Assembly: GCF_035582795.1 (NCBI RefSeq)
Contig: NC_134368.1
Coordinates: 11,495,501 to 11,559,500 of the forward strand
Length of the DNA stretch: 64,000 bases
Direction: 5' to 3'
Source: Mycteria americana
Lineage: Eukaryota > Chordata > Aves > Ciconiiformes > Ciconiidae
Position numbers and translations under genes: made by a program. Shown piece by piece: positions 25,389 through 39,575 of the stretch (positions are counted from its first letter, which is position 1; the number at the start of each line of letters is the position of its first letter). Below the pieces are notes generated by a model. That model was not told where the DNA came from. It ran no database searches and saw nothing but the letters and a program-made list of their open reading frames with translations.

Positions 25389-28300
25389 GTGAGTGGGTCT
25401 GAGCGGGGCAGCGCCCACCCCTGCCGCCCGGCTCTCCCCTCCCCCTCGCCGCCGAGCGCCTGGCCCGGGACCCTGCTCGGGGTGTGGTGGAGGAGGGGGG
25501 CGCAGCAGATGGGCGGTGTGAGGGGAGCCGAGGGGGGGAGGGGAGGGGAGCGCGGCGGCGGGAGCAGAGGGGGAGGGCAGCGCCCGCGCCGCCCCCTCTC
25601 CGCGCCCCTTGGGCTGCGGCGCTGCCCGCGACCCCCGGCGGGCAGCGCTGAGGGGGGTCCGTCCGCGGCGGGGGGGTCGCGGGTTCTCCTCGCCCTCCCG
25701 TCTTTTTACCGCTTGATTTTTCAAACCGTCCCTCCGGGCTCAGGTGCCGCTTCTCCCCTCCCCGCAGCTCCACCCTCCCGGGAAGCCTCTGCCCCGCGGG
25801 GCGGTTAATGTGTAACCCCGCGGACCGTTGCTCGAGGCGGGGAGCGGCGGCGCTGACCCGCCGCCCGCCCCTCCGCTCCGCGGCCTGCCGGCTCGCTCTC
25901 CGCGCCCAGCGCCCGCGGGATGCTCCCGCGCCCCGCTGAGGGCAGCGCCTGGCCGCGCCCGGCGCCCGCCCGCTGCGGGAGCCCTCCCCGGGAGGTGGGC
26001 TGCCGCGGGGTCGCTTGTGCCGCCGAAGAAGCCGGTGGTGAAACTTTTGGAGCGGCTTTCCGCAGCGTTGCAGCGGGAGTCAGCCGTGCCCCTCCTGGCT
26101 CTCGCCTTTGCGTGGAAGCGCCGTGAGTGCAAACCATCCCAAGCCTTTTCCCGGTCGCTTTTATCCCTGAGCAGTTCTCGCGTGTCGCTGCTTCATTCTG
26201 AAATGCTGCCCTTTCTCGCGGCGTCCCAGCAGTTTTGGAACGTATTTGCAAGAAAAGAAGGGGGAAAAAAAACGCCTAACTACCAACAAAACCTTTTCAC
26301 GTTCTTAAATACAACAAATAAATTAATCTGAATTGTAAACACATGACTGTTTATACAATAGCTTTAGAAAACTTTGTCCTTAGTCGCATGAGTCTCGCTA
26401 GACAAAAACAGCAAATGCCCTATTTGTGTTCTTTACACTTTGTACGCTGGCTGCAGTGTGAGAAAGAGTTTTTATTAACAACTATTTTTTAGCCTGCTGT
26501 TACTAATTAAAGTCAGTATTTTTTGAATGATCGCACTAGGTACACCTAATTGTTTTTCTGGCAAAGCAGTTGCTGCTTATACAGGAAACATAATGGTATG
26601 TTTTCCCAATTGTGAAATGCTGATAAGATTTTTCTATTAAAATATCGTCCCGCCCAAGTTCTCAAACAGCTGGTAGCTGTCTTCTACAGGTTGTGCTGTT
26701 ACATTTCTCGTGTAACTTGTCTATAAACATGTACTGCGTTTGAATAGTGAGTTCAAATTTTATATTCAAATTCAAATTTTATAACTTCATTTGATCTTTG
26801 TAGTGGCATCATTTGTGAAAGTTAGTTCTGCCTTAATGAGTGGCACCCATGCTAAAGAGTCTTTTGCAATACTTCAAGAGGTGTGTGAGGGATGAGGGAA
26901 CAGTCTCTCTCCTCTATGTGCTTCCACTTTGCACACTTTATCCTCTTGCAGTCTCACTATTGAAAAACAAAATGAAGCCAACCAGTTCTCTGCTTTTCAA
27001 AAAAAAAAAAAAAAAGAAGGCACATTAACATGGATACTGTAGAGCTGAGTATCAGCTCATTTCCAAAGGCTTTTCAAAATGAACTGGTGGTCAGTAATGT
27101 AGTCTTAAACTTCACATGCTCTCTCCCTTACTGCCCTCTGTAACTGTTAAGGTTGTAGTCTAATCTAGACTATAAGAGGAGTATATATCTCCTGTTTCTG
27201 TTTGCTCTTTTTGTTGCTATGAGTTAACAAGAGCAGAAGCAGGAAACAAACCACCTCTCTTCCTTGAAAGTAAGCAAATAAGTATTATTTTCTCTGTAGT
27301 AAAGGGTTTGAAAATGACATGAAAAGCGAGCATGGATATGTAAAAACATTACATAAAGAAATGCAGTGTTTGTGGGATAAAGTACAATTCAACTGTAATG
27401 TATTTTTGGTGCTTTATACCCCCCAAATAATTGATTGAAATGGTAGACCAGAACGTATGCTGGCAGAAAACTCAAATGTTTCTTTTTGTTTTGCAGTCCT
27501 GTGACAAAGCTGATGTATGTGGGCAAATTAATGTTGTTTCGCATACTTGAACAACTCTTAATTTGTATATGTTAGTGTTTCTGTCTGAAATGTCCTGTGA
27601 AACATTTTGTAGTTGTTAAACTGTATTTGTTCTGTGCCATATTACTAAGCTGTGTGGGTACAAATTTTGATGAACTTTCTGAAATCATAGCAGTAATTTT
27701 ATATTTGCAGTGTTCTTCAAATGATAGTACGAATTCTATATTTTCAGTGTTTTTAATAAGTATATTGAAATGTCACAAAACTATGTTATTTTCTTAAGAT
27801 TTAGTTACTATGTATTACAAATTATTCTGCTTTTATAGGCCTGTTTTCTCCTATAAAATGCACATATCCTCCTGACTAATACTCACTAATGTGTTTTGGT
27901 ACTGTACAGACTTTTTTCTTTAGGACTTACTTTATCATACTTAGTGATAGCAGAAAGTCAAAGTAAGCTTGGCCATGTGTAGTATTGTGGCGTAACTGTT
28001 TTTCTGACCTATTGTATATGCCTGAATGTAGTTATGCTATCAAATTAATAGAATTCAGTGCTATAATTATTAGAAGTAATTACAGTAGCATATTATTGGT
28101 AGGCTCAGTAAGATTCACTATTTAATTTGTACTGAAAATGAACAGCTCAAATCATTTTATCTTTGGTTACTCGTGACAATTATCACAGGTTATATAGTTC
28201 ACTAACGATTTCATGTTTTAGTAAACATACAGACACCTACAAAGCTTTATGTCAGTGCAACTGAAATGATGTCTTTGTTTCAGTGGATACACGACACATT

Positions 28301-31300
28301 TTGTAACTTATTACAGGAAAAGGATACTCAGACATATGGTTACTTTGAAACAGTGGAAGTTTGTGCTGTTTTTGTGACATAACTCTTTAGCTCCATGTTT
28401 CAAATCTGCAAAGAAATTAAAAGAAAACTTAGGCAATTAGATAATTTGATAATTTAGTTTTGAACTAGTTTGTTAACAGTTTGTAACTCAACTAATCTCT
28501 GTTGGAATCTCTCTGGTTACAAGAAATACTATTTTTGTAATTTTTCCGTTTGCCTGTCATGCCATTGTTGCAGTAAAACATCTTTGAATGCTGAGGGTTC
28601 TTGCAGGAGAGCTACATTTGTCCTTTGTCTTGAAGTTTCCTAGATAAATTCAGTGAGCTGTTATTTATCAGGGGTGCAGTTGGCACAAAAAATGCGCAAT
28701 AATATTCAGCTACTGAGGGAGGGAAGAGATGGCTTTTCCAGTGATGTAAGAGGGTTTTTTGTTTGTTTGTTAGTGTATATACACATTAATAGCAAAAAGC
28801 CCTTTAATGTTGAATTACTTCCTAACTTTACACTCACAAAATTACACAAATAAATTAACAGCTGGAAGTCTTCACACCCCTGGAACTTCATCATTAGAGA
28901 AAAGTAATGTATTAGCAGCCTGATGTTTTGTTTTTATAATGGTCAAGTGTTGGAATGACGTTCCCTTATCAGTGGTTATCATCTGGAATAAATGCATGAT
29001 GTGTAAGGGGCATAGATTAGGAAGGCAAATAGATAAATTGACTTGTGAATAGAGTTAAAAGGAATCCTCTCATATCAAATGTGGAATCATGAGGTAAGAC
29101 AGTGCTGGGGTTTGCTTCTTCCCAAGAGCAGCCTAACTACACTTTCATTGTGTGTTTTTTTATGGTTGCATTTAAGGTATTTTTTTTTATACATTAAAAA
29201 GATAGTTGGAAAAATCTGTTTTTTCTTATCAGCCACTTCAACATTACAATATTGGATCTTAATTTTTTTGTTACTACCACTTTTTATTATATTTTTTTGA
29301 TCAGATTATTTATAATCTAATACTCTTTTAATTGTTTCCTTTCCTCTTGCAAGCTAGTACCACACTTTTAGGTGCCAGATACTACAGTGCTTTATGTTGA
29401 CCAGGTTAGCAGCTCAGTTTTGGAGGGTACCCAAGGGACACATTAGGCTATTCTCCAGAGAGTTGAGAACAGAAATATTCACTGTAAAGCAAATGAAAAC
29501 ATTTATATATTCATGCTCCTAGATAGCAGGTTTTTATTTACGGTTGGGCATTTGTTGGTTAAAGAACTATACCTTGAAATGTTTAATGAGTATTCTCAGA
29601 AAGTACCAGACCTAATTAGAGATAGCTGAATGCACAGTGATCTCTTGGTTCACAAGTTTAGCCTCATCAGGAAAAGGTCAATCTATGTTTAAGGCACGAG
29701 ACTGGATGCAAGTTGACAGGGGTCTTTCACAGCAACGTGTGAGTTTGGTTAAATGTTTGCAAAGCATTTCTTATGTTATGATTTCCATTCAAAGGTTAAG
29801 TGTGAAGTTTCATTACTTCTTAAAGCTAAGTTATTTTCTCAAATTATAGGGAACTGTTGTTATTGAAGCTAGATAATTGCTATATTAAAACAATTTGTGA
29901 AAACCATACTACATTGAACAGTCACAGCTGCACCATGGAGACATAAAAACCTGATGTGCCTTTGTTCAAAAAAATGCAGACTAAAACCCAAAAGTAAAGC
30001 CAAGTGAATGTCTTCTGTAGTATCTTGGAGGCTGTCCTGTTTAGGATTTGGAAGGGTCCTAAGGGAATCACAGCCTGTAGTTGAGTATTTAGCAGAATAT
30101 TCAAGAAACAACAGTGTTTTCTTAAATTTGGTAATCAAACAGCTCGTATGTAGTTAAGTAGTTAAGACTTTTATGCTAAATTGTATTTCAGAGTTTGGGT
30201 TGGTTTTTTTTTTTTGGTGGAACTTTTGAAGTCATGGCCCTTCTGTTTGTTCTATCGTAGGCAGAAATAGTGTGAAAGTAGTGTGCTGTGGATTGCATCA
30301 CATTCTGAGTATGGGTTTTTTTGTTATTTCTGTAGCCGAGAGCAATGTCAGAAGGATTTCTTTGTCCTTTTTCTTCCATGCAAGTAATGGGTTGGAGACC
30401 ACTAATTTAACACTTTAGATACAATAAACAAATGTGTGTCTCTCTGTGTGTGTATCTATCTATTTATCTAAAATGTTGTCCGCATTTTGCCCACATATAC
30501 AAGATACTTGCTTTCAAGTACCTTATACACTTTAAGTATGTTACAGTGTGACTGGGTTATGACTAAGCCTGTGGACCAGCTCAGAGAAGTAATTATTTTC
30601 AGATTAGTTCTCACTTGTGCAGGCCGAGTTTATTGCAATTTTATGTAGCTGTAGTCCTTCAGTTACTTCAGTCAGTCATCCTCCAGGCCTGTGGAAGTAA
30701 GAGTTCATATCGTGCAACAAGGGGATAGTTACAAAAGTTGAACAAGATGTCACTTCTGTTCTTTGTGTTAAAACATTTTTATGCATATGAACCTGCTTAG
30801 TGGAGTAAACCTCTCCAATGGAGAGGAATGGAATTTACCATGGAAAAAACAATGGAATTTACCTGAGTATGATTAGAACGAGACATGCAGACTTCAGTGT
30901 CAACACCAAAGTGTACTGAAATCTACTATTTCTTGCTGTTCATATAAAGCTGCTTTATTGTAATTGTAAAGTCATGACTAGATTAATACTGGCAGCATGT
31001 GGAGTTCCTTATTTTTTCTTCTTTTTTGGAAGTTTTTATCTAAACTAAAACACATGGATGTTGGAATGACTGACTGAAATGCATTTTTTATAGTGTTTGC
31101 TTTCTGACAAGTTATTTTTGAGTAGATTAATTGATTGGTGTAACAGAGTAAATCTGATTTTGGATCCCTTTGGTCTAATACGTGACTGACCATTTGTTGC
31201 ATATGTAACTGAAACGTATGTGTGAAAGTTGAAGTTTGAGATACTTATTTTAAGCTGCCTTTACAGTCAGTCAGTGGAGAGATACAGGCAACTCTAGGGG

Positions 31301-31854
31301 TAATTTATCTAACCTGTTTTACATGGATACATTTGGTAACTGTTTCTGTACATTGAGTATAAAGGGGGGTGGGCTATAGCTGAGTAGATACACTTAAGCT
31401 CTAATTTTTATTTTGCTGGGAAAGGATAGATGAGCTTCATGCAGGATTTTCACTGTGCTGTAAAATGTGGTGGTATTGCAATGGTGTGGTAAGCCAGAAG
31501 TTAACTGAATAGTAGGTAACATGGTGGAGTTGGGGAAGATGTAACATGCTGTAGTATAAAAACACTGGCTGTACATCAGAAGACTTAGATTCTCTTCTTA
31601 GCTTTGCCATTCAGTTACTTCGCCATTTTGGACAGCCACTTTATTTGCATTTGCTACTGCTTTCTCATCAGTAAAATTAAGACTGTGGTACCTGTTCTTT
31701 TCAAATTGTTTTGAGTGTCGTGTTAATTCTCTAGCAATAGTTTTTGGAAGAGTTCACTAGCAATATTTCTGAACAGTAAAGGGAATACTGGGTACTAAAA
31801 TCCTGAAATATGACTGAGAATTAAAATGTCTTTTTTTTGTCTTTCTTTCTTTAG
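25389..31854 (+). other. RGS12: RGS12 intron 1
   Basis: A 6.5-kb intron between the donor in the CpG island and a strong acceptor (long T/C tract, ctttctttctttag). After the GC-rich first 760 bases it becomes AT-rich. It contains poly-A at about 27000-27015, two copies of ttcaaattttata (26752-26764 and 26771-26783) and a TG/TATC-rich stretch at about 30434-30470. No coding exon was recognised. Confidence 0.7.
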
Positions 31855-31943
31855 AGCTTCATCAGATGAAGGAGTGATACTGTGAAACATGACAAAAAAC
31901 TGGACTAACTAAAAGTTTTCCTATTTTAGGAAAAAACGTCAAA
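31855..31943 (+). promoter_or_regulatory. RGS12: RGS12 5' UTR tail in exon 2 with two tiny upstream ORFs
   Basis: Between the acceptor and the main start codon lie two short upstream ORFs: 31866-31877 (ATG AAG GAG TGA) and 31889-31912 (seven codons, then TAA). Both end before the main ATG. A second acceptor-like signal, ttttcctattttag ending at 31929, would place the exon start at 31930 and remove both. The main ATG has A at -3. A role in tuning translation is inferred. Confidence 0.6.
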
Positions 31944-33800
31944 ATGTATAGACCAGGGGAAACGGTCAAACGACGACTCAACATGCATGCTCCTCCTCGG
32001 ATAAGAAGTGTGGAAGTTGCTAGAGGAAGAGCAGGTTATGGGTTTACCCTTTCTGGACAAGCTCCTTGTGTTCTTAGTTGTGTTATGAAAGGAAGCCCTG
32101 CAGATTATGTTGGACTTAAAGCAGGAGATCAGATATTTGCAGTTAATGAAATCAATGTGAAAAAAGCCTCTCATGAAGATGTAGTGAAACTTATAGGAAA
32201 ATGTTCTGGAGTCCTGCACATGGTCATTGCTGAAGGGATTAGTCATATAGATTCATGTTCAAGTGATGAAGAAGTTGGTTTTTATGATGGAAAGGGGTGG
32301 CTGAAACCCAAACCTGACTCTAAAGCTCTGGGTATAAACAGAGCAGAGAAAGTTGTTGAAGAAATGCAGTCTGGTGGCATTTTCAACATGATCTTTGAGA
32401 ATCCTACTCTTTGTGCTGGTAGCTCGGATAATTCTGCACCAAAACAAAGATCGTTTTCAGATTCTGCTGCTATTAAATTTGAAACTGGAAATGAAAGTGT
32501 AAGCAATCCGAACCTACTGTCAAAGGAAGAAATATCCAAAGTCCTGAATGATGATTCAGTTTTTAGAATTGGACTGGAGAGTGCAGAAGACTTTGCGTTA
32601 GATGCAAGCATTTTAAATGTTGCCATGATTGTAGGTTACCTAGGCTCAATTGAACTTCCTTCAACAACCTCAAATTTGGAAAATGAGAGTTTGCAAGCTA
32701 TTCGTGGATGCATGAGACGTCTGCGGGCAGAACAAAAAATCCATTCACTAGTGATGATGAAGATAATGCATGACTGTATTCAGCTCTGCAGTGACAAATC
32801 AGGTGTAGTGGCAGAATATCCTGCAGAGAAACTGGCATTCAGTGCTGTTTGCCCAGATGATAGAAGATTCTTTGGACTAGTTACAATGCAGACAAATGAT
32901 GATGCAAGCTTGGCTCAGGAAGACGAAGGGGTTCTGAGGACATCTTGCCATGTTTTTATGGTGGATCCTGAATTATTTCATCATAAAATTCACCAGGGCA
33001 TAGCAAGACGTTTTGGACTGGAATGTACAGCAGATCCAGATACAAATGGTTGTCTAGAGTTTCCAACATCATCTCTACCTGTTCTTCAGTTTATTTCTGT
33101 CCTGTATAGGGATATGGGGGAATTGATTGAGGGAATGCGTGCGAGGGCTTTTCTTGATGGTGATGCAGATGCTCATCAGAATAATAGTACAAGCAGTAAC
33201 AGTGATAGTGGAATTGGAAATTTTAACCAAGAAGAAAAGAATAATAGAGTTCTGGTGGTTGATTTAGGAAGCAATCCAAGTAAACACATTCCTAACAGTA
33301 TATGGGAAAATCCAGTAGGAAGGGGACAAAATCAGCCTGCTTCCCATTGGAATGGCTTCTGTCATGAACAAGAAGGAAACATTCCTTTAGAAGTAATTCA
33401 GAATGATAAGTCCCAAAATGTTAGCAAACACTTAAGTCCTTCTGCTCGTATTGAAGTTCCACTGGTTTCCTCCCGAAATTCAATACCCCCATCAAAGAAA
33501 AACGCTGCAGGCATAGGCAATCAAAGGTGGTTGCCTGTGCATGTTTTACAAGAATGGCAGCATGGAAATGCTAGCGACCAGGAGTCTTACACCGATTCTA
33601 CGGACGGCTGGTCAAGTGTTAACTGTGGGACTCTTCCCCCACCAATGAATAAGATTCCAGCTGACAGATACAGAGTCGATGGCAGCTTTGGTCAGCCACA
33701 GTTAAAATCTCACAAAAATGAATGGTCTAAGAAGATGTTTTGCATGCAGAACAAATTTGGCCCTCCGCACAGTATTAGGAAGTCTAAAGAAGATAAAAAG
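31944..33800 (+). CDS. RGS12: RGS12 coding exon 2: N-terminus, PDZ and PTB domains
   Basis: Regulator of G-protein signalling 12, a scaffold that accelerates GTP hydrolysis by Gi/o alpha subunits and also binds Ras/Raf and Galpha-GDP through later domains. This exon gives residues 1-619. A PDZ domain spans about 20-97, with the carboxylate-binding loop GYGFTLSG at 31-38 and AGDQIFAVNEINVKKASHED following. A PTB/PID domain spans about 222-390 (ILNVAMIVGYLGSIELPS through LPVLQFISVLYRDMGE). The rest is a serine- and asparagine-rich linker ending RKSKEDKK. The family PDZ is known to bind chemokine-receptor C-termini, and the PTB binds tyrosine-phosphorylated N-type calcium channel. The ATG at 31944 has a good context and begins MYRPGE, like the family start. 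The exon ends in phase 0 at donor aaaaag|gtaaga; read-through would add only VRIC. The frame is intact. Confidence 0.97.
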
Positions 33801-36800
33801 GTAAGAATATGTTGATACTGTTCCTAAAAAAACAAAAAAAACCCCAAACCCAACAGCCTATGGTATTATTACACCATGATATTTGCATACTAAAATTTAA
33901 ACATGTATTATATAATTTATAAAATTTCAGATTAAGAAAATAATATGGTTCTTTCTCCTTTGCAGAGGCTTTGCATATTCCTGTTTAATTGAGTGCAGCT
34001 CTGGAATTGTGCTTCTTGCTGGAAGTGTTGTCTGTTAGAGCTTTCTCACATTTCTTCTTGTCTCTTCATTGTTTCCAAATGTTGCAGTGGCATTGCAATA
34101 AAAGGAGACATGACATTCGAGCAACTTCAGTTCCTTCTGACCTCCAGCAGCAAAAGAATGGAAACAGTCTGCATCTTTAGTCTGGTTCCTTTTTTATAGA
34201 AGACTGGCTTGCAAATGTTATTATTTTAGTGATATCTATTTTCATAGAGTTGTAGTCTCATCATGAGTCAAAAACTTGCATTATACACTTTTAACTTTAA
34301 CTGAATAAGACAATTTTATTATAAAAATTCACTCCAGCAAACCTCTCAGTACAAGTAGTGTTAAACCTACATCAAAGGATAGGCGTTAGTGGTGATTATA
34401 GTGTCCACTACTAGGTCATAAATCTAACATTCTGCCAGTAAGCTGTAACTCAAATTTTATTCCACATTACTACTTCATCTACTTGTTTTGTCTACTATTA
34501 GGCTTCTATAAACCAAAGCGAGAAGATTAAAAAAAAAAAGTGTGGGAGGGATATGCAACATAATTACATACTGTTCCCTTTGTCACATACAGGTTTTGCT
34601 GTTGAGGGAATTAATCTCATGGGAGTCTGTTGTTGATAACTGGGATTCTAGTAAAGTGGAGGTCATTGGTCTTACACTACAAGAGTTAGTAGCAGAGTTG
34701 TATCTAAAACATTTGCTGACTCCAGAGAGAGACAGAACCTTATACTCCAAATTAGTCTTCAAGAAGCATTGTCCTTCCATGAGGAAGTATTGCTTATAGG
34801 ATTGATTCAAGTGTCCATCTCCAAATCTGTTTTTGAAAAAATGTTTTTTTCACCTCATTAAAAATATCGAACTGCTGCTCAAGTGGATGACAGTAGAGAT
34901 TCATTAGTTGTTTCACACTGTTATAAACAACATCTTTGAGTTGGTGTGACACTTGGGCATAGAGTTTTTGGGGATTAGAATGCAGAATTTCAGAACATTT
35001 TGGTTTTGGTGTGGAAGGAGAAATTATTTTTTATTGCTTTTCTTGCACTGTTAAGCCAACAACTTTCACATATGTTCTTTAGTAAGCTTTTTGTGCTGAA
35101 AATAAAAAAATTAAACTAGTATATATAATAGTTATACACTAGTGTATTTTTCAGGTGAAGTGACTGCTACAGGCAGCAACTTTTTCTAGACCCACAATAA
35201 TGTATTACATTTCAAGTGATCTTAAATGCAAGGTGATTCACACTTTTCAAAAACCAAACAAATTATCCAAACAGAAACACTTAATTTGTAAACATTGCCC
35301 ACCCAAACCACCTAACAATCAATTCTGTCTGCTACCCTGAAGACTACATGCTTCATGAACTCTTTGCTGATGGACCAAGGAAAAGGCCGTGTTATATGCA
35401 GCACCCGGTGCAGGTGCATTATGGATGTTGGTCCCAAGTGTTCTTTTGGAGCAGGACCAGCTGCATGGGATGCTGCTGAAATTCCTTCAGGGTCTCTGCA
35501 ACAAGTTTGTGTCTGCAGTGTTGTCCATGATAGTAATATGGCTTAGATTTTTTTTCAGAGATTTAAAAGTAAAAAAAAATTATTTTTGAAATGTTTGAAA
35601 CATTTATTTAATGGAAGTCAAGAATATACTAATGAAAATCTCACAGAAAATTTTACACTTTAAGATGAAAGATGTTCTCTATGTGGGTAAACAGTAATAA
35701 TATTTCACCTACTGTATCGTTCAGATCAGCATATATCAGAAGATATGTTCCAACACTAAATATCTCAATCTTCCCTTTTAAATCTATGTACTAATAAAAT
35801 AGGCATTCTGTTCTTTGATTAATAACAAATTTGTTTGCAAGACACATTTAAAATGTTCCTACATGGCTTTAGCATTTAGTCTCGTTAAGGCTACAGAACC
35901 TCTTTTGCATTGTAATTTTGTTTGTCAGTATTATTGAAGGCTATTGAAACTGATGAGAAAAGCTCATGAAAGTCTTGAAATCATTTGCAAGAGTGAGTTG
36001 CAAGCACTTAGCATTATTCAGAGTAATTCATAAAGATGAAGTAGTACTATGTTCTCATCTTAAATCTTTAACGAAAATAGTCAGAGGATGTCGTTATTGA
36101 TGAATGTACCTCTGTACTTCTTTAAGTACTGCAGAAATAGGGAAAATCTATGTTTTTGCATATTAGAGCGCTAATTTCCTTTCATAAGGGAAAGATATTC
36201 AGAAATTCACACTCTTTTTGCTTTGTGTGAAGAGAAGAGGTAAGACTGTCTATTCCAAAACATTATTCAGATGGGTTAGATGCTGCGTTCTAGAAAACTG
36301 TATGTCCTCATCTTCCTGTGACCTTTTTAAGTAGTAAGGACTGGTTTCACACAGCATGCTCAGACACATTCCAGTCATGGAATAAAGTATATGAAGTGGC
36401 CACATGGGATTACATTCATATTTTTACAGCCTAGTGGCTGAGTCTAATGCTTCATTTGGCAGAGCAGTCCTTAAATGGCTTTTTAATTAAGGTGGGATTT
36501 TTTTGTCTTTTACATTAATACCAAAGGGTAATATATCCTACAAGTGGGAATGTGCAGAAGCCACTAGAGGGAGAAGAGGTTACCAAAGCTAGAGGTTTTT
36601 TGTGATGGACTCTGCACGTCCATATTATGTACCATCTTCCTTGGAGCTTTCATTACACACTGGGGAAGGGACATGAGTTCCTGCATGCAATTCTGATCTA
36701 GCAGAACTGCTGTGCAGCTAAAGAGTGATGATCACAGCATGTAATACAGGAAAATATGTTGTACTGTACAGTGCTAGTGGGGGGTAAGAGTGGCATAAAC

Positions 36801-39500
36801 TCTTTCCTGATTTTATAGCTGCACTCATAAAACATTTGTGAATTGTACAGCGCACAAGAGCAGATGTGAGAAAGCTCTTTATGAACATATCTGTTTAAAA
36901 TTGCACTTTCAGGACTGGACCTGGGAAGTGTTTCTTGTGGGTAGGAATAGGTATGGCATTTCAGACTTCAGGTTACAAGGAAGTAAACATGTTTTCTGAG
37001 CTTTGTTTTCCCGCTAGTGTTGTAGTCCCTTTAATGATGATGCTTTCAGCTCACAAATTAGAATTGTGGTTAATTTTGTAATAATTGGCAAAAACACTCT
37101 TGAAATATTAATATTCTTCACACTGCTACAAAGCATTTTAAAGTTCAAGTGTGAATAGTTGAAAAAAATTAAAAACACCTAATTTGATTAAACATTACTG
37201 GATACCATGAGGTTTTTTGTTTTTCTTTAAAATGTTGTAAGGAATTTATCCCTAAATTACTGAACTCATACTTTCACAATTGCTGTATTTTTTTGTTTTT
37301 TAATCTTTGGCTTTTAAAATGGTGGTTGTACATGGGAAGAGGAGAACCAAATCAGGGAAATTTTTGTTCTGTTCCACCTCTTCTGGACAGATACTTACTG
37401 GACGGTATCTCTGGCCCTATGCACCTCTAAAATTATTTCCTGTACTGAACTTCATGTTTCCTGTGTTTCTTAAAAGTTTCATGTGAACAGATTTCTACTG
37501 AAGCATCTTATGAGACTTTTTTTGGGGTCTCCTTGACTAGTGGAAGGCCTGATGGTGTTGCTGAAATTCACTGAAAGGAAGATCCTGGAAGGTGGCTTTG
37601 ACTCTCAGAATGACTAAGGATGATTTCTGGCAGTAAGAAGCTTCTGAATTGCTGTAAGACTGATACTGGGGAGCACTGTGTGGTCTAATGAGGTCTATGA
37701 GACTAGCAGGTGAAGAGACTGGTTGTGGTTTCAGTGGGAATGGAATAATTCCTGCTTTTTTTTTTTTTGCTTACTCCTTTTGCACTGTACTACTTTTGCT
37801 GTTGCATTGCTACTTCCACCTTCTTCAGCATCCCACTAAGTTCCAGTCACTTGCCTACTCACCCTTTTGCATCACTTTGGGTTACACAATAGAAAGGCAC
37901 CATAAGCAATATGAAAACATCAGGGATGTTAGGATTGGCAAGGGACTTGAGAAATTGCTGAACAAGGAAGCATTCCTTTCCCTCTAGAGTAAATTAATAT
38001 AATACGTTTGATTTTGCTCAACCCGCACTCTCTGTTTTCGGGCTAGCGCCTGGCCAAAAATATGTCTACCCATTACTGTTTTAAATTAAGTTTTACTGGG
38101 AAAATACTCCTTTTTCCACTGGAAAGCTTCATAACAGTCAGTTTAGTCTTTGAGTTTTCTCTCCATGAGGACAGAATCCTAGGCATTGACCTCTCACCGT
38201 TCTTTTTTTTTAAAAGGAAAGTCTCTTTTAATATTGTGGAGGCAAGTATAATATTTAAGATCACAAGAGGTTTTACAACCTGAGCTTAATAACTAGTATT
38301 TGGGTACTAGGTTTATTCCGAGTGAATATGACAAATCTATTAAAAAGTAATTTAAAAGCCTTTTAAATTTTAGGTATTGATTTTTAGAAGCCCTTTTCTG
38401 CTTCACATTTGTTGTAAGACTTCCGTCTTGACCACATTATTGTTTGTGCTCATGAAGAGTGTGAATTTGTAAACAGATCCTATTTGTAGATCTTAGAGGA
38501 AGAAAAAATAGATAATCTCATTGTCTGAGACTCACTGGACAATAGTATTGTAAATACTTTTTTTTTTTTTAACCAAAAAACGTATCAACTGCTTTATAAC
38601 CTTCATGACTTAAGATACAGAAAGTATTGTAAAAATGTAGGCGAGAGAAGACAGGTAAGCAGTACTGTGGGGTTCACTAATGCATCTTTCCTTGCTAATA
38701 TATTTCCTGGGTTACTATTATTGTTACTCTGTTTTGATCAGAAGTTTAACTGTAACTACTTCAGAGTCATCTTTGTTTCCAAAGCAAGTGTTACTGAAAA
38801 AGATACGCTGTTCAAGTTAAAAATGGAATAGGTTTTTTTTTGGTGAAAATTTGTAATCTGCTTCAAATCCAAGAATTGCAGATTTTAATATTGGTAACTG
38901 GATGGTGAACTAACTGAAAGGCAGATATTTTAGATGCAAATACAATGTTGGCAAAGCTGTGTGGTTCCCATATTTGTTTTTTGTTGTATAATTACATGTT
39001 TTTTTCCCTTTCCTCTACAATTCTGTTTGCTCACTAGCTTAAATTGTTCCACCCCAGCTGTTTATAAAGCAGAATTAATGGCAGCTGGATTGCTATTCTT
39101 ACGCAGTACAATTTAATGTTAACATTTGGAATTATAGGCTTTGATCTGATTTGAGATGTACATATATACCTTAAAGAGAACTCAACTGAAATCCCAAACA
39201 CCAGGCTAGATCTGAGAATGTGCTAATGTGAATTAATCTGCAAAGTGGTATTTGTATGAAATAGGTCCTCTGATACATTTTGCTATGAGAAAATGAAAAG
39301 CAATTAAATGTTTAGTAATTTCATGCAGCCTTTTCATATGTATTATAATCTTCTAAAATAATGATTTAAAAAATGGTCAGTTCTAGGATCTTAAAGAATG
39401 TATAAAAAGCCAAAATAATGCTGGGTTCTTTTCTCTGAAAAAGAAATTAGGTAAAATCTGGACAGTAAAAGTCTGCAGAGCACTGTTGACTGTGAAATTT

Positions 39501-39575
39501 TCTCATTTCAAATTTATGTGTTCAAAATTATTCTCATTTCAAATTCATTCAAAAAAATGAAATTATCTCATTTCA
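39501..39575. repeat. Diverged short tandem repeat (about 31-34-base unit, three copies of a core)
   Basis: The core tctcatttc(a) occurs at 39501-39510, 39532-39541 and 39566-39575, each followed by aattt- or gattt-like sequence. The spacings of 31 and 34 bases suggest an old local duplication. No function is evident. Confidence 0.5.

Larger units (their letters stand above)
24880..26150 (+). promoter_or_regulatory. RGS12: CpG-island promoter of RGS12
   Basis: An abrupt change from AT-rich sequence to a roughly 1.25-kb block very rich in G, C and CpG, located just 5' of the gene whose first coding exon is at 31944. Sites visible include a GC box (ggggcggggc, about 25048-25058), an NRF1-like site (CGCGCCTGCGCA, about 25014-25025) and two opposed ZNF143/THAP11-like motifs. 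There is no TATA box. A good donor (gag|gtgagt) at 25388/25389 closes the likely first exon. The long open frames in this block on both strands are a by-product of GC richness. Divergent transcription is possible, but no upstream gene was seen on the minus strand. Confidence 0.85.

Noticed and set aside
31926..32626. Open frames on the minus strand within RGS12 exon 2
   Set aside because: They are antisense shadows of the conserved PDZ/PTB coding sequence.
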